Source: Zanthoxylum bungeanum
Lineage: Eukaryota > Streptophyta > Magnoliopsida > Sapindales > Rutaceae
NCBI GenBank assembly: GCA_019454045.1
Contig: SKCR01021386.1
Span: 124,001 to 188,000, forward strand
Direction: 5' to 3'
Length of the DNA stretch: 64,000 nucleotides
Numbering within the stretch: position 1 is the stretch's first letter; each line of letters opens with the position of its first letter. The notes under the pieces were generated by a model that did not search any database, was not told where the DNA came from, and saw nothing but the letters and a program-made list of their open reading frames with translations. Position numbers and translations under genes: made by a program. Of the stretch, positions 22,445-34,210 are shown one piece after another.

Positions 22445-25400
22445 ATGGATAACAAGGCTGAAAATATGGAGGCTGTGTTGAAAGAAGCTGTGGATTTGGT
22501 ACTAAAAACAGAGCACCAACCTCTGTTTTTTTTTTCCCTGCTGTTTATTTGTTTAAATTTTATTTTTGGAGGTTTGAAGAGTTTTGGGTTTCTGACATTT
22601 TTTTGTTTGTTTGATTAATTTGATTGCAGGAAAACGTGCCTATGGAAGAGGTTTTTGAGACTTTGAGGTGTAATAAAGAAGGTCTCTCTATAGAGGCTGC
22701 TGAGCAGAGGCTTACCATATTTGGCTACAACAAGCTTGAGGAGAAACAGGTGCTGTTGCTTTATCAATTTGTTATTTCCATTTTCATAAGTTTATTTTTG
22801 TTGGAAAACAGAAGAAAATTTTAGGTGTAAAAGAGTTAATTTTTGATGAATTAATTAAAAAAAAGGAGCATTGAAAGTAAATTTATGTTGGTTTTGAATG
22901 ATTTTAATATATATATATATATGTGTGTGTTTTTTTGTTTTTTGGTATTTCAGGAGAGTAAATTTTTGAAGTTTTTGGGGTTTATGTGGAACCCTCTCTC
23001 ATGGGTTATGGAAGCTGCAGCTATAATGGCTATTGCACTTGCCAATGGTGGAGTGAGTATTGAGTTATTTTATTTTCTTTACCTGTAGAATTTGAAGAAA
23101 AAGAAAAATGGAACATTTGATCATATTTCTTTTAAATTTACTAGTCTAAGTTTTAAGTTGTTTGAAGTCTTTATTTCTCTTAATTTAGATAATTATTAAA
23201 ATTCAGGATTCAATAATTTTCCTTTATTTTCAAGATGCTTCTTTCAGCAATTTTTTAAAATTCTTTTTTTCATATATAATCTCACTGTTGGGAATTTCTT
23301 CCTTGAAGGGTAAAGCTCCTGACTGGCAAGATTTTGTTGGGATCATAACCCTGCTTATTATCAACTCAACAATTAGTTTCATAGAGGAGAACAATGCGGG
23401 TAATGCTGCCGCGGCTCTCATGGCTCGTCTTGCGCCTAAAGCTAAGGTACTGATGGAGCTGGATATGACCTATTGAGTAAAGCGTTTCTATTTTAAATCC
23501 TAGGGTTTATTTTTGGATTTTGAAGTAAATTTGTGTCGTCAGTTTGATATATTGAGTTCATGCATTATCAGGTTTGTTAAGTTCATAATTTCTTGATTGA
23601 ATTTATTTCAGGTCCTTCGAGATGGGAAGTGGACGGAGGAGGATGCTGCCATTCTTGTTCCTGGTGATATCGTTAGTGTTAAGCTTGGTGACATTATTCC
23701 TGCTGACGCGCGTCTCCTTGAAGGTGATCCATTGAAAATTGATCAGGTGCCTTTGCAATCTTTGAAATTTTGTTGCTGAAATCGAATTGATTTGGTTAAG
23801 AGGAGCCGTTTTATTCAAGTTTTTTCGATTTGTATGTTGCAGTCTGCTCTTACAGGTGAGTCTCTTCCTGTGACAAAGGGACCTGGTGCCAGTGTATATT
23901 CTGGCTCTACGTGCAAACAAGGGGAGATTGAAGCTGTGGTTATTGCCACTGGTGTTCATACCTTCTTCGGCAAAGCTGCACACCTTGTGGATTCAACGAA
24001 TCAAGTGGGCCACTTTCAAAAGGTAAGAAAATTTAATTGCAGGTTCCTTCTGTTCTAAATTAAAGCTATTTGAAAGAAAAGGGAGTCAGATTACTAGATG
24101 ATTATCACCTGATTGCTATTTTATAACCTACACCATGATTTATGATTTTCATTGTACGTTTCAGTCTGTCTTTTTATCTTTAATTCATTTATTATTCAAT
24201 AAATCTATTTTTGTGGCTTGATTGACAGGTGTTGACTGCTATTGGGAATTTCTGTATATGTTCAATTGCGGTGGGGATGATAGTAGAGATCATTGTCATG
24301 TACCCGATTCAACACAGGAAATACCGCCCTGGGATTGATAATTTACTGGTTCTTCTAATTGGAGGAATTCCTATTGCCATGCCTACTGTTTTATCAGTGA
24401 CAATGGCGATTGGTTCCCATCGTTTGTCGCAGCAGGTTGGTCTTAGTTGTTATAGCAAAGGCTGCTAAGTGGTCACTACTTGATGATTGTGAGCATGTAT
24501 GGATTGCTTACTGCAGGGAGCTATCACAAAGAGAATGACAGCGATAGAAGAAATGGCAGGCATGGATGTACTTTGCAGTGACAAAACTGGAACTCTAACT
24601 TTGAACAAACTAACAGTTGACAAGAATCTAATTGAGGTTGGTAGAAGTTTGCTGCATATTTTGGGTTCACTTTTTTACTCTCTGATTTGTAATGAGTATT
24701 TTGACATTTGGCCCGCATTATTTGTTTAGATCTTTGCTAAAGGAGTGGATGCAGACACTGTTGTTCTGATGGCAGCTCGAGCCTCCCGTGTGGAAAACCA
24801 GGATGCAATAGATGCTGCTATTGTAGGAATGTTAGCTGATCCAAAGGAGGTGTGTTTAATAGTAGAATTTTCTTGTATGTAGGTTAAACTAGTTAAGCTC
24901 CGTTGCTGCTGCTGAACTTTTGCACTAGCAAAGGATACCTGGAGAGTAAAAGGATCTTTCTTCAGTGTAATATTTTCTTATTATTTATTCTTCTTATCGC
25001 ATTTTTTTGACATTGGCTTCTCTGCTTTTGACGACAACCAGGCACGGGCCAATATCCGGGAAGTTCACTTCCTTCCATTCAACCCAACGGATAAGAGAAC
25101 AGCTCTCACATATATTGACAGTGAAGGGAAAATGCACAGGGTCAGCAAAGGTGCTCCAGAGCAGGTATGAGCACAATCAACTAATTGCGTGTTTGATTGT
25201 TTTGAAATGCCATTTCAAATTTTGCTTCTATTTGATTTTCAGATTTTAAATCTGGCGCCCAACAAATCAGAGATAGAACGCAGAGTTCATGCTGTGATTG
25301 AGAAGTTCGCAGAGCGAGGATTACGATCTCTTGCAGTGGCATACCAGGTATATGGGTTTCCGATGTTATTATTATAGGTCCTAAATTCAAGTCATTTCAG

Positions 25401-28400
25401 CAATTCATTACTTCTATTGTAATTTGTATTAGCTAAGCCTGTATTTGTTAATTTGTTTTCAGGAAGTTCCTGATGGAAGGAAGGAGAGCCCTGGAGGCCC
25501 ATGGCAATTTGTTGGACTTATGCCTTTGTTTGATCCTCCTAGACATGATAGTGCAGAAACAATCAGAAGGGCATTGGATCTTGGTGTGAGCGTGAAAATG
25601 ATCACAGGTGCTTCTTCTATTAGTCGCTTCATGTCCTCTTATTTTATGTGATCCTTGTTTTGCTTAATCATTCTGTCTTTAATTTTTTTATGGTTACGTA
25701 AGATAATTTTCTTTTTCATAGCTTCTGGAATTTAAATGATCCAATGGCATTTCCCTTTTCTGGATGTTTTAGTTTGACTGTTTCGTCGACATTATGATGG
25801 ATATTTCATCTGTTTGACATCTCCCTCTTTGTCAGGTGATCAACTTGCAATTGGAAAGGAAACAGGACGACGTCTTGGAATGGGAACCAATATGTATCCT
25901 TCATCATCGTTATTAGGACAGAGAAAGGATGAATCAATAGTTGCTTTGCCAGTTGATGAGCTGATTGAGAAAGCTGATGGGTTTGCTGGTGTTTTCCCTG
26001 GTAGGAAGCTTGATCTCCTAATTTATACCTAGTCATCAATATACAGCTGGATCACAAAGTTGGTGATTAATTTCTTTTATTGTATTGATGTATGCATAAA
26101 CAGAAACTGCGGTTTTTTTTATTTACTATAAGAATCTGTAGCATATTTCTTCTCCTTTGGTTGGTTATGTGACTGTCCTCGTGTGGTTTACAGAACACAA
26201 ATATGAAATTGTGAAACGTTTACAAGCTAGGAAACATGTATGTGGAATGACTGGTGACGGAGTCAATGATGCTCCTGCTCTTAAGAAAGCAGATATTGGC
26301 ATAGCTGTTGCCGATGCAACTGACGCAGCTCGTAGTGCCTCCGATATTGTCCTCACTGAACCTGGCCTTAGTGTTATCATTAGTGCTGTTCTAACTAGTC
26401 GGGCAATATTCCAGAGGATGAAAAATTACACGGTAAGCATTGGTTTTTCATCATAGGAAAGAGCTTTTCTATATTTCAGAATGTAGTGGTGGATTGGCAT
26501 TGTCCGAGGCAGTCCTATCTAATCCACATGCTTAATGTATAAACTTTCTCTATTCACTAATATTTCAACTTAGAAAAGCTATATAAACTACTTGAGTCGA
26601 GAATGTGGTGTATAAGCTTCTTGGATCAGGCATTCTACTCTGCTTGCAGTGCCGTGGTGGTAGAGAAAGAACTTTCATGAGATTGAAATCACATGCCATC
26701 AGGACCGATAAAACTTGAGTTTTGTGGGGTGGGGGTATCTCCTTCACATTGTCTCTGACTAGTGTCTTGGGGAATTATAACAAGAACAGGAACATTATTT
26801 ACTTAAATTAGTTGATTTCTTTCTTGCTCTTTCTCCCCTTTTTAATGCTTAAGTGATGTCTATCTTGTGGCAGATATATGCGGTCTCCATTACCATCCGT
26901 GTTGTGGTAAGTTTTTTGTTGCTGGTTTGAGATACTACATGTCTAATTTAATTGGTTATTTCAGCCTTTCGATAGTAATTATTGCCCCAACGTACATGAA
27001 ATTGATAAAGAGTTTCCAAAAGTAGATTGTATATCTCAACTGACATACTAACTATTTCTCTTGGTGACAGCTTGGTTTCATGCTACTGGCTCTCATTTGG
27101 CAGTTTGACTTCCCACCCTTCATGGTTCTGATTATTGCCATTCTTAATGATGGTTTGTATTGCTTTCTGTTGCTATCTGGTTCTCTGTATGTAGATTTTT
27201 TTAGTTTATCCAGTGAGCACGTGACGAGTTTGTTACTCTTCATCCTGATGTACCAATCATAAGAAATATTTGCTTCTCTATTCTTCCTTTCAAACTCTTT
27301 TTCAAAAAAATGGTTACTTTTACTGTTACTACTCACCTGGTACATGAACCTGCCAGGCACCATTATGACAATATCAAAGGATAGAGTGAAACCATCTCCT
27401 TTGCCCGACAGCTGGAAGTTGGCCGAGATCTTTACAACTGGAATCATTCTTGGTGGTTACTTGGCAATGATGACTGTGATTTTCTTCTGGGCCGCATACA
27501 GGACAAATTTCTTCCCGGTAAGGAGATCTACCTCTACGTTATCATCATATCATGCCACCAAAATCATGTGTTATGAACTTGTGTATCTTCATTTTCTTCT
27601 TCTAGTATATGGCTATAATCCTGATTTAATATTTACAGCATAGTATTGCTTTTTATGCACTTGAAAGTATGTACAACTTCTTTTTCTTTCTCGTGTTCAA
27701 TAACTTGGATTGACACTCAGTATTCAATATCCAGCGTACATTTGGTGTTTCTAGTCTTCACGAAAAGGATGTGGACGACTGGAGAAAGCTTGCCTCAGCA
27801 ATATACCTGCAAGTGAGTACCATCAGTCAGGCCCTCATATTTGTGACGCGTTCTAGGAGTTGGTCTTACCTTGAGCGTCCTGGTCTGCTTCTTCTTCTGG
27901 CTTTCGCTGTTGCTCAGCTGGTGAGTGATGCTGATTTCTTTATGGATCTCTCAGCATGTTCCTTTTGGATCATATGGGAATACTTACCTTTTCATTTTGA
28001 GAGCAGATTGCTACACTTATTGCTGTCTACGCGAACTGGAGCTTTGCAGCAATTGAAGGAATCGGATGGGGCTGGGCCGGCGTGGTCTGGCTTTACAATC
28101 TCATCTTCTATATCCCACTTGATTTTATCAAGTTCTTTATCCGATATGCTTTGAGTGGGAAGGCTTGGGATCTCGTCTTTGAGCAAAGGGTACGTATAAT
28201 TCTAGATTCTAGTGCAATTCACAGTTTGTTCAAGCAGTGGAGCCATTCTTGCTCAATCTTATCAGTAATAAATTTTTCTACTCTGCAGATTGCCTTCACA
28301 AAGAAGAAGGATTTCGGAAGGGAAGAACGCGAGCTTAAATGGGCACACGCTCAGAGAACTCTCCATGGATTGGATACACCTGACACCAAAATGTTCAGTG

Positions 28401-28937
28401 AACGCAACAATTTCACAGAACTTAACCACATGGCTGAAGAGGCAAAAAGAAGAGCCGAGATTGCCAGGTAAACACACTAAGGAGAACAAGCTACTACTTA
28501 ATTATGTTCTTGTAAAGCCGAAATTTTTAACATCGGTGTTAGGGTTAGCAACGAGATAGGATGAACTGGGATTTGCCAATCCCAGTCCCGTTTATATAAT
28601 CAGGACAAAAAAATTACTTGGTCTTGTCTTGTTCTGCTTTTCTTGGACAAAAAAATTGTCTCATTAAAGTCTCATCCCGTTTGAAATTTCATGACAACTT
28701 TTTCATCCCGTCATGTTTTCAAATCGGGGCATAAAAATGTCTTTAATATTTTCCCGAACAGGATGGGACCGAGAAAATTGCCAACCGTAACTGGTGTGTT
28801 GACTCTAAATATGATGCATGCATTATTATGAATGTTGCAGATTGAGAGAAGTGAGTACACTCAAAGGGCATGTTGAATCAGTGGTGAGGCTGAAAGGTCT
28901 TGATATCGACACGATTCAGCAATCTTACACTGTCTGA
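22445..28937 (+). CDS. AHA: Plasma-membrane H+-ATPase (P3A-type ATPase, AHA family)
   Basis: Pumps H+ out of the cell at the expense of ATP, energising the plasma membrane. 21 coding exons with GT-AG borders add up to 956 codons, the usual length. Exons: 22445-22498, 22630-22749, 22954-23052, 23309-23446, 23612-23746, 23843-24022, 24229-24435, 24517-24636, 24730-24849, 25042-25164, 25243-25347, 25463-25607, 25836-26000, 26194-26432, 26874-26906, 27071-27152, 27357-27517, 27735-27920, 28007-28189, 28289-28467, 28841-28937. Key residues are present: LTGES (actuator), phosphorylated Asp333 in CSDKTGTLT, Asp592 in TGDGVNDAP, the transport residues Asn (INSTISF), Arg (SITIRVV) and Asp (ILNDG), and a C-terminus ending SYTV, whose penultimate Thr is the 14-3-3 phospho-site. 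Intact and presumably functional. Confidence 0.96.
28540..28789. mobile_element. hAT-like MITE in the last intron of the H+-ATPase gene
   Basis: The ends TAGGGTTAGCAA and TTGCCAACCGTA are imperfect inverted repeats, and the flanking 8-mers ATCGGTGT and ACTGGTGT agree at six positions, as expected for an old hAT-type TSD. Inside are CATCCCGT-type motifs in both orientations. It enlarges the intron 28468-28840 without touching the splice sites. Confidence 0.55.
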
Positions 28938-29144
28938 TAGAGATAGAGATAGAGATAGAGATCATAAAGCTTGAAGCTGAGTACCACCAATATTAAAGCC
29001 ACATTAATTTATTATGCTATGTATAAATCCTTAGTCCACCTGTATTTTTATGCATCAGTATCCTGAAAGAATCCATGAGAATCTAAGTTCATGGATGCCC
29101 GACACTTTACTTATAAATCAGTTTTTAAACATGAGTTTTACTCA
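28938..29144 (+). other. 3' UTR and flank of the H+-ATPase gene
   Basis: Starts with a GATAGA microsatellite (about 4.5 copies, 28937-28962) directly after the TGA. The rest is AT-rich; possible polyadenylation signals are weak variants only. Confidence 0.5.
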
Positions 29145-29159
29145 TAAATATCTAATATA

Positions 29160-29360
29160 GTTAGTCTCAAGGGATGTGGTTTTGGTGATAAATGATTTAG
29201 AACTTGATTACTAGATCATGAAATTCGAGTTCAGATGATATATTTTTTATAAGAGTTTGGCGGTCAAGGATTTTCTCTGCTCTACTTGAGTTCGGATCGA
29301 GTGATTTGACGGCGAGATTTCCAATATTTTCTAAAAAAAATATATAATATTAATTACGTT
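29160..29360 (+). mobile_element. Diverged SINE of the same family as 11997-12187
   Basis: Contains GGGATGTGGTTTTGGTGATA (A-box side), ATGAAATTCGAGTTC (B-box side) and GACGGCGAGATTTCCAATATT before an A-run, matching the SINE at 11997 in order and spacing. The near-identical direct repeats TAAATATCTAATATA (29145) and TAAATATCTAATGTA (29361) look like its TSD. Confidence 0.62.
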
Positions 29361-29473
29361 TAAATATCTAATGTATATTTGCCAATTTGGGTTGTGATTT
29401 TTTTCCACACTTCATGAATCTCTTTCTCAGGTTTTCTGTCGATTTTAAGGGGAGATTGTGAATTTCTCCTTTA

Positions 29474-30090
29474 GGGTCTGTTTGGTTGGGGGGTTTTGGA
29501 GGGGAGGGGAGGGGAGAGGGAGGGGAGGGATTATTTTAAATTATGGTTGTTTGGTTCAATTTTTTAGAGGGGAGGGGAGCAAAATCCCTCCTAAGCCAAT
29601 TTTTGCTCCCCTCCAAAAGTGGGGGGTTTTGGAGAGGAGAGAAAGTGAGCAATTAAATATTAAATGCATTGACTAAATTATCCCTACTTATACATTAAAA
29701 TCCAAAATTATCTTAATTACAAATCTCTCTTATATTTGCTTCACCATTCAATTCTTTTTATTCTCTTATCTTATATTTGTTTTAATTTTATTTTTAATAA
29801 CAGCTTTTAATTTTAATTTTATTATTTGTTTAATTCAAAGATAATATAAGCTTATATTGTTTTAATTTTATTTATAAAATACTATAAGGATAAAATAGTA
29901 AATTAGTTTTAAAATCTCTCTCCTCTCTTCTTTAACCAAACATATATTTAATTAAAATCTCTCCCCTCCCCTCCCCTCCCCTCCTTTGAACCAAACATAT
30001 ATTTAATTAAAATCTCTCCCCTCCCCTCCCCTCCCCTCCCTTCCCTCCCCTCCATTAAAATCTCTCCCCTCAGTTGAACCAAACAGACCC
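29474..30090. mobile_element. Tourist-like MITE, left half of a palindromic pair
   Basis: 617 bp with termini GGGTCTGTTTGGTT and AACCAAACAGACCC, flanked by TTA on both sides (29471-29473 and 30091-30093). TIR and 3-bp TTA duplication are those of Tourist/PIF-Harbinger MITEs. Both ends are rich in (GGGGA)n or (TCCCC)n. No coding capacity. Confidence 0.85.
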
Positions 30091-30093
30091 TTA

Positions 30094-30733
30094 GGGTCTG
30101 TTTGGTTCAACGGAGGGGAGGGGATGGGAGGGATTTTAATGGAGGGGAGGGGAGGGGAGGGGAGGGGAGGGGAGAGATTTTAATTAAATATATGTTTGGT
30201 TCAAAGGAGGGGAGGGGAGGGGAGGAGAGAGTTTTTAATTAAATATATGTTTGGTTAAAGAAGAGAGGAGAGAGATTTTAAAACTAATTTACTATTTTAT
30301 CCTTAAAGCATTTTATAAATAAAATTAAAACAATATAGGCTTATATTATCTTTGAATTAAACAAATAATAAAATTAAAATTAAAAGCTCTACATAATACG
30401 TGTTATTAAAAATAAAATTAAAACAAATATAAGATAAGAGAATAAAAAGAATTGAATGGTGAAGCAAATATAAGAGAGATTTGTAATTAAGAAAATTTTG
30501 GATTTTAATGTATAAGTATGGATAATTTAGTAAATGCATTTAATATTTAATTGCTCACTTTCTCTCCCCTCCAAAACCCCCCACTTTTGGAGGGGAGCAA
30601 AAATTGACTTAGGAGGGATTTTGCTCCCCTCCCCTCCCCTCCCCTCCAAAAAATTGAACCAAACAACTATAATTTAAAATAATCCCTCCCCTCCCCTCCC
30701 CTCCCCTCCAAAACCCCCCAACCAAACATAGCC
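30094..30733. mobile_element. Second Tourist-like MITE, inverted relative to the first and sharing its TTA
   Basis: 640 bp beginning GGGTCTGTTTGGTT and ending AACCAAACATAGCC, followed by TTA (30734-30736). It is the reverse complement of the neighbouring MITE over nearly its whole length. Only the three bases TTA separate the two, so together they form a near-perfect palindrome of about 1.26 kb. Confidence 0.85.
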
Positions 30734-30966
30734 TTAATGAATTTACTATCCACCAATTATCTCATACTTTTCTATAATATCTCATTTTTCTCGACTTTAA
30801 AAATTATTAATATTATTATTTTTACAGTTGGATACTTGATATGTTTATATCATTTCTTTTATTTTTAATACTAAAACAATAATAATAAAAGATAATAATT
30901 TAATGATATATAATTTTAATTTAATTATTGTAATAAATACTTTTAATTTATTTATCATAATAATTT

Positions 30967-31327
30967 TGTGAGAACCAGCTGCTGCATAGAAGCTTCTCAT
31001 GCATAATATCCAACTGCCATGCATGATAAGAAGAGGCCAAGACAACTTTAGGTGATCATTGCCATAAATCTAGCTTGTTGAAATTTTGAGAAAGCAACAA
31101 ACATTCGGTGGGTTACCGTAGAAGTGTTGAAAATGTAAGCCAAATCTTGGCTATAAATACATGGCTTATTCTTAAGCTCAAATCATCCCAAAGAGTTGTA
31201 TAGAGAGTGTTGCAGTGAGGTTTTTACTTTGTAAAGTTTAATACTTTGTATTTCTATTCTTGAGAGTAATAGAAACGATTTCGGTTTTTCCTCAAATACA
31301 CTCTAGAGTGATAAGTGAATCACAACA
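30967..31327 (+). repeat. 5' LTR of the copia element
   Basis: 361 bp; TATA box CTATAAATAC at 31151-31160, close to the motif of the solo LTR at 42579. Confidence 0.88.
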
Positions 31328-31934
31328 AGTGATATCATAGGTTTGGTTCTACTTTGGGATCGTAAAACCGAAGAACGGAGCTCGATTCGGAAAATTCGAG
31401 TTCCGACAAAGTTGTCAGAAATTATTTTTGAGTATACTATCAGCTAGTTCACGTCGGTGGTATTTTGCGGCGATCAAACGGACATCCGAGGAGCCCGCAC
31501 GCTCCGCCACTCTCCGGAGAGTGAGGCCTACTCTCGCCACGAGCCACATGCCCGTCTGGAGAAAGAAGACGACCACATGGCGCCACGTCAGCGCCACGCC
31601 AGCCAATATGCCATGTCAGCCTACCACATCATCGACACGTCATCGTCATGTGTCAACCACGTCAGCAAGCCGGTCCCACTTTTACCATGTCAGCACTGCC
31701 ACGTTATCTGGCACGTCAGCATCCTGGTAAATTTCATTTAGCTCCCTGAAGTCTTTGAAATTTATAGTTTAGCCCCGGAAAGTTTAGAAATTTATAAATC
31801 AGTCTCTGAGTTGGATTTGGACTAACGAAGTGTCTAATCTACCATTTTCGACTGTTCTGGACGCAACGATGACTTTGGATTTGTGAAATTCAGCCTCGAT
31901 TTTAACCTATTTTCATTCTAAACTTAAAATAGAA
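31328..31934 (+). other. Copia leader with repeated CCACGTCAGC motifs
   Basis: Holds the degraded primer-binding site, then at 31577-31722 a GC-rich stretch where CCACGTCAGC or close variants (CCATGTCAGC, GCACGTCAGC, CGACACGTCAT) recur about eight times. Spurious ORFs of 94-100 codons cross it. No protein is supported. Confidence 0.65.
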
Positions 31935-32675
31935 ATGGAAGATTCCCCTTTTGGTGTAATGATCAAACTGACGGCAACTAATTACTCCATCTGGAGACCT
32001 CGGATGATAGATTATTTACACTGTAAAGATTTGTTTGATGTTATCGAGGTAAAGAGAGTGAGACCAGAATCTATTAAATAGTAAGACTTTAATAAACTCA
32101 ATAACAAAACTCTGGGTCAAATTAGACAGTGGATCGGTCACAGTGTCTTCAACCGCGTAGCATAGGATACATATGCTTATGAAATGTGGATAAAGCTGTA
32201 AGACATGTTTCAGGCCAAGACAGCTCAGAATAAAGCCTTAATCATGAGGCGTTTGGTGAACCTGAAGCTTCGGAGTCGAACTTCCGTTGCAGATGACACC
32301 AACGAGTTCCAAAGCCTGGTGAACCAGTTGTCTGCAGTAAACATGCAACTGGCGGACGAAATTCAGTTCTTGCAACTCAGTTCTCTTCCATATAGTTGGG
32401 AGACACTGGTGGTTACTCTCAGCAACTCGGCTCCAGGAGGCAAACTTACCATGCCTATCGTAAAATACGCCTTGTTAAATGAAGAAGCTAGAAGAAAAAA
32501 CGTGGGCTCAGATTAAACAGAAGCCCTTGTCTCGGAGCATCGAGGAAGACAACCGAAGAAAAATCAAGGCAAATGGAAAGGCCTAGGCAAATCCGCTGAC
32601 GGGAGAAAGACATACAAGTGCTTCCACTGTGGCATAGAAGGCCACTTAAAGAAGAATTATCGAAAACTACAATGA
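31935..32675 (+). pseudogene. Copia gag (UBN2-type) remnant with degraded zinc knuckle
   Basis: Starts MEDSPFGVMIKLTATNYSIW, the usual opening of copia gag, and continues in one reading direction with several internal stops (first near 32080). The longest open piece is 32205-32516 (AKTAQNKALIMRRLVNLKL, LADEIQFLQLSSLPYSWET). The knuckle near 32620 reads CFHCGIEGHLKKNY: the last Cys of CX2CX4HX4C has become Tyr. Non-functional. Confidence 0.85.
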
Positions 32676-32689
32676 GAGCAAGAACAATG

Positions 32690-34210
32690 CAATAACTAGC
32701 CGAAGAAAAATGATGCGGAGATACTAGTAGTTACAAGAGATGTAGCTATATGCTCAGGCCAGGAAGAACATGCCTCTACACCGCAACTTAGGATGTCGAG
32801 TGGGTGGTAGATACTACAACATCCTACCACGTCACTCATCACAGAGATTTCTTCACAACATACAAAGCATGAGACTTTGGACCAGTGAAGATAGGGAATA
32901 TCAGTTCTTCTCAAATAGTGGGAATTGGTGAAATATAGTTGCGGACAAATGCATGGTACACGATAACCCTAAAGAAAGTAAGACATGTTCCAGAACTTCG
33001 GCTTAACTTACTCTCGAGGGTAGCCCTTGACAAACAGAGTTATGCTAGCCACTTTAGTAATGACACTTGGAGAATGATAAAATGTGTCATGGTAATCGCC
33101 CGGGGACATATTTATGGAACCCTATACAAGACTCATGTGAATATTTGTGCAGAAAGCCTCAATGTAGCTGAACCAGAGACTTCTCAGAATCTGTGGCACC
33201 AGAGACTCGATCATATGAGCGAAAGAGGGTTGTCTACCTTGACAAAGAATTATCTAATCTCTGTCTCCAAAAATGCTGCTCTGGATCCTTGCAATCACTG
33301 TCTTTTCGGTAAGCAACACAAAGTCTCTTTCAATTTCATTTCTACAAGAAAATCAGAGTTACTCAGTCTGGTGTACTCTGATGTTTGTGGTCCATTGGAG
33401 GTGAATTCACTAGGTGGTAATAAATATTTTCTGACTTTTATTGACGATGCTTCTCGGAAAGTATGGTGTATTTTCTGAAATCAAAGGATCAGGTCCTGGA
33501 CTACTTCAAATTGTTACATGCCATGGTCCAGCGTGAAACATGGAAGAAACTGAAGTGCCTTTGCACAGACAATGGAGGCGAATACACTGCCAGGGAGTTC
33601 GATGCCTACTGCGGAAGTCACGATATTCGACACGAAAGGATTGTTCCACGCACCCCACAACACAATGGTGTTGCGAAAAGGATGAATCGCACCATTATGG
33701 AGAAAGTCAAAAATATGATCATCATGGCTAAGCTGCCAAAGCCATTCTGGGGGAAGCTGTTCGTGCCGCTTGCTACCTGATCAACAGATCACCATCTGTA
33801 CCTTTGAACTTTGAGATTCCGGAGAAAGTGTGGTCTGGTAAGAATCCCTCATATTCTCAACTCAGAATATTTGGTTGTTTAGCCTTTGCACACGTATCCA
33901 ATGAGCTCAGGTAGAAAGCGCGATGCAAGGACTACTCTATGCATCTTCATAAGCTATAGAGACGAGGAATTTGGATGCAAGCTATGAGACTTGAAGGAAA
34001 GGAAGGTCATCAAAAGCATGGATGTAGTGTTTCTTGAAGATCAAACAATAGACGACATTGAAAAGCCCAAGATGTCTTCTAATTCCAGTGCCAACAAAGA
34101 CGATGTAAATCCAGCGCCAACACGAGTGGCCACAGATGATGATGGGGTGCAAGACATGTCAGAATCAGAACCAGATGAGGAGGGTGGTGTTGAGCAGGGG
34201 GAGCTGCAAC
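32690..34210 (+). pseudogene. Copia pol, first half: protease and integrase remnants
   Basis: The protease site reads WVVDTTTSYHVT near 32800, where D(S/T)G is expected, so the catalytic motif is altered. The gag-pre-integrase block LWHQRLDHMSERGLSTL (near 33195) and the integrase core follow: SDVCGPLEVNSLGGNKYF, then after a frameshift near 33470 CTDNGGEY and TPQHNGVAKRMNRTI. In the last block the catalytic Glu of the D-D-E triad (normally VAERMNR) is Lys. After more stops comes the integrase-RT linker (VVFLEDQTIDDIEKPKMSSN), interrupted at 34210 by the nested element and resuming at 42150. Confidence 0.87.

Noticed and set aside
31415..31741. ORFs of 94-100 codons in the copia leader
   Set aside because: Compositional effect of the CCACGTCAGC repeats; located between primer site and gag.
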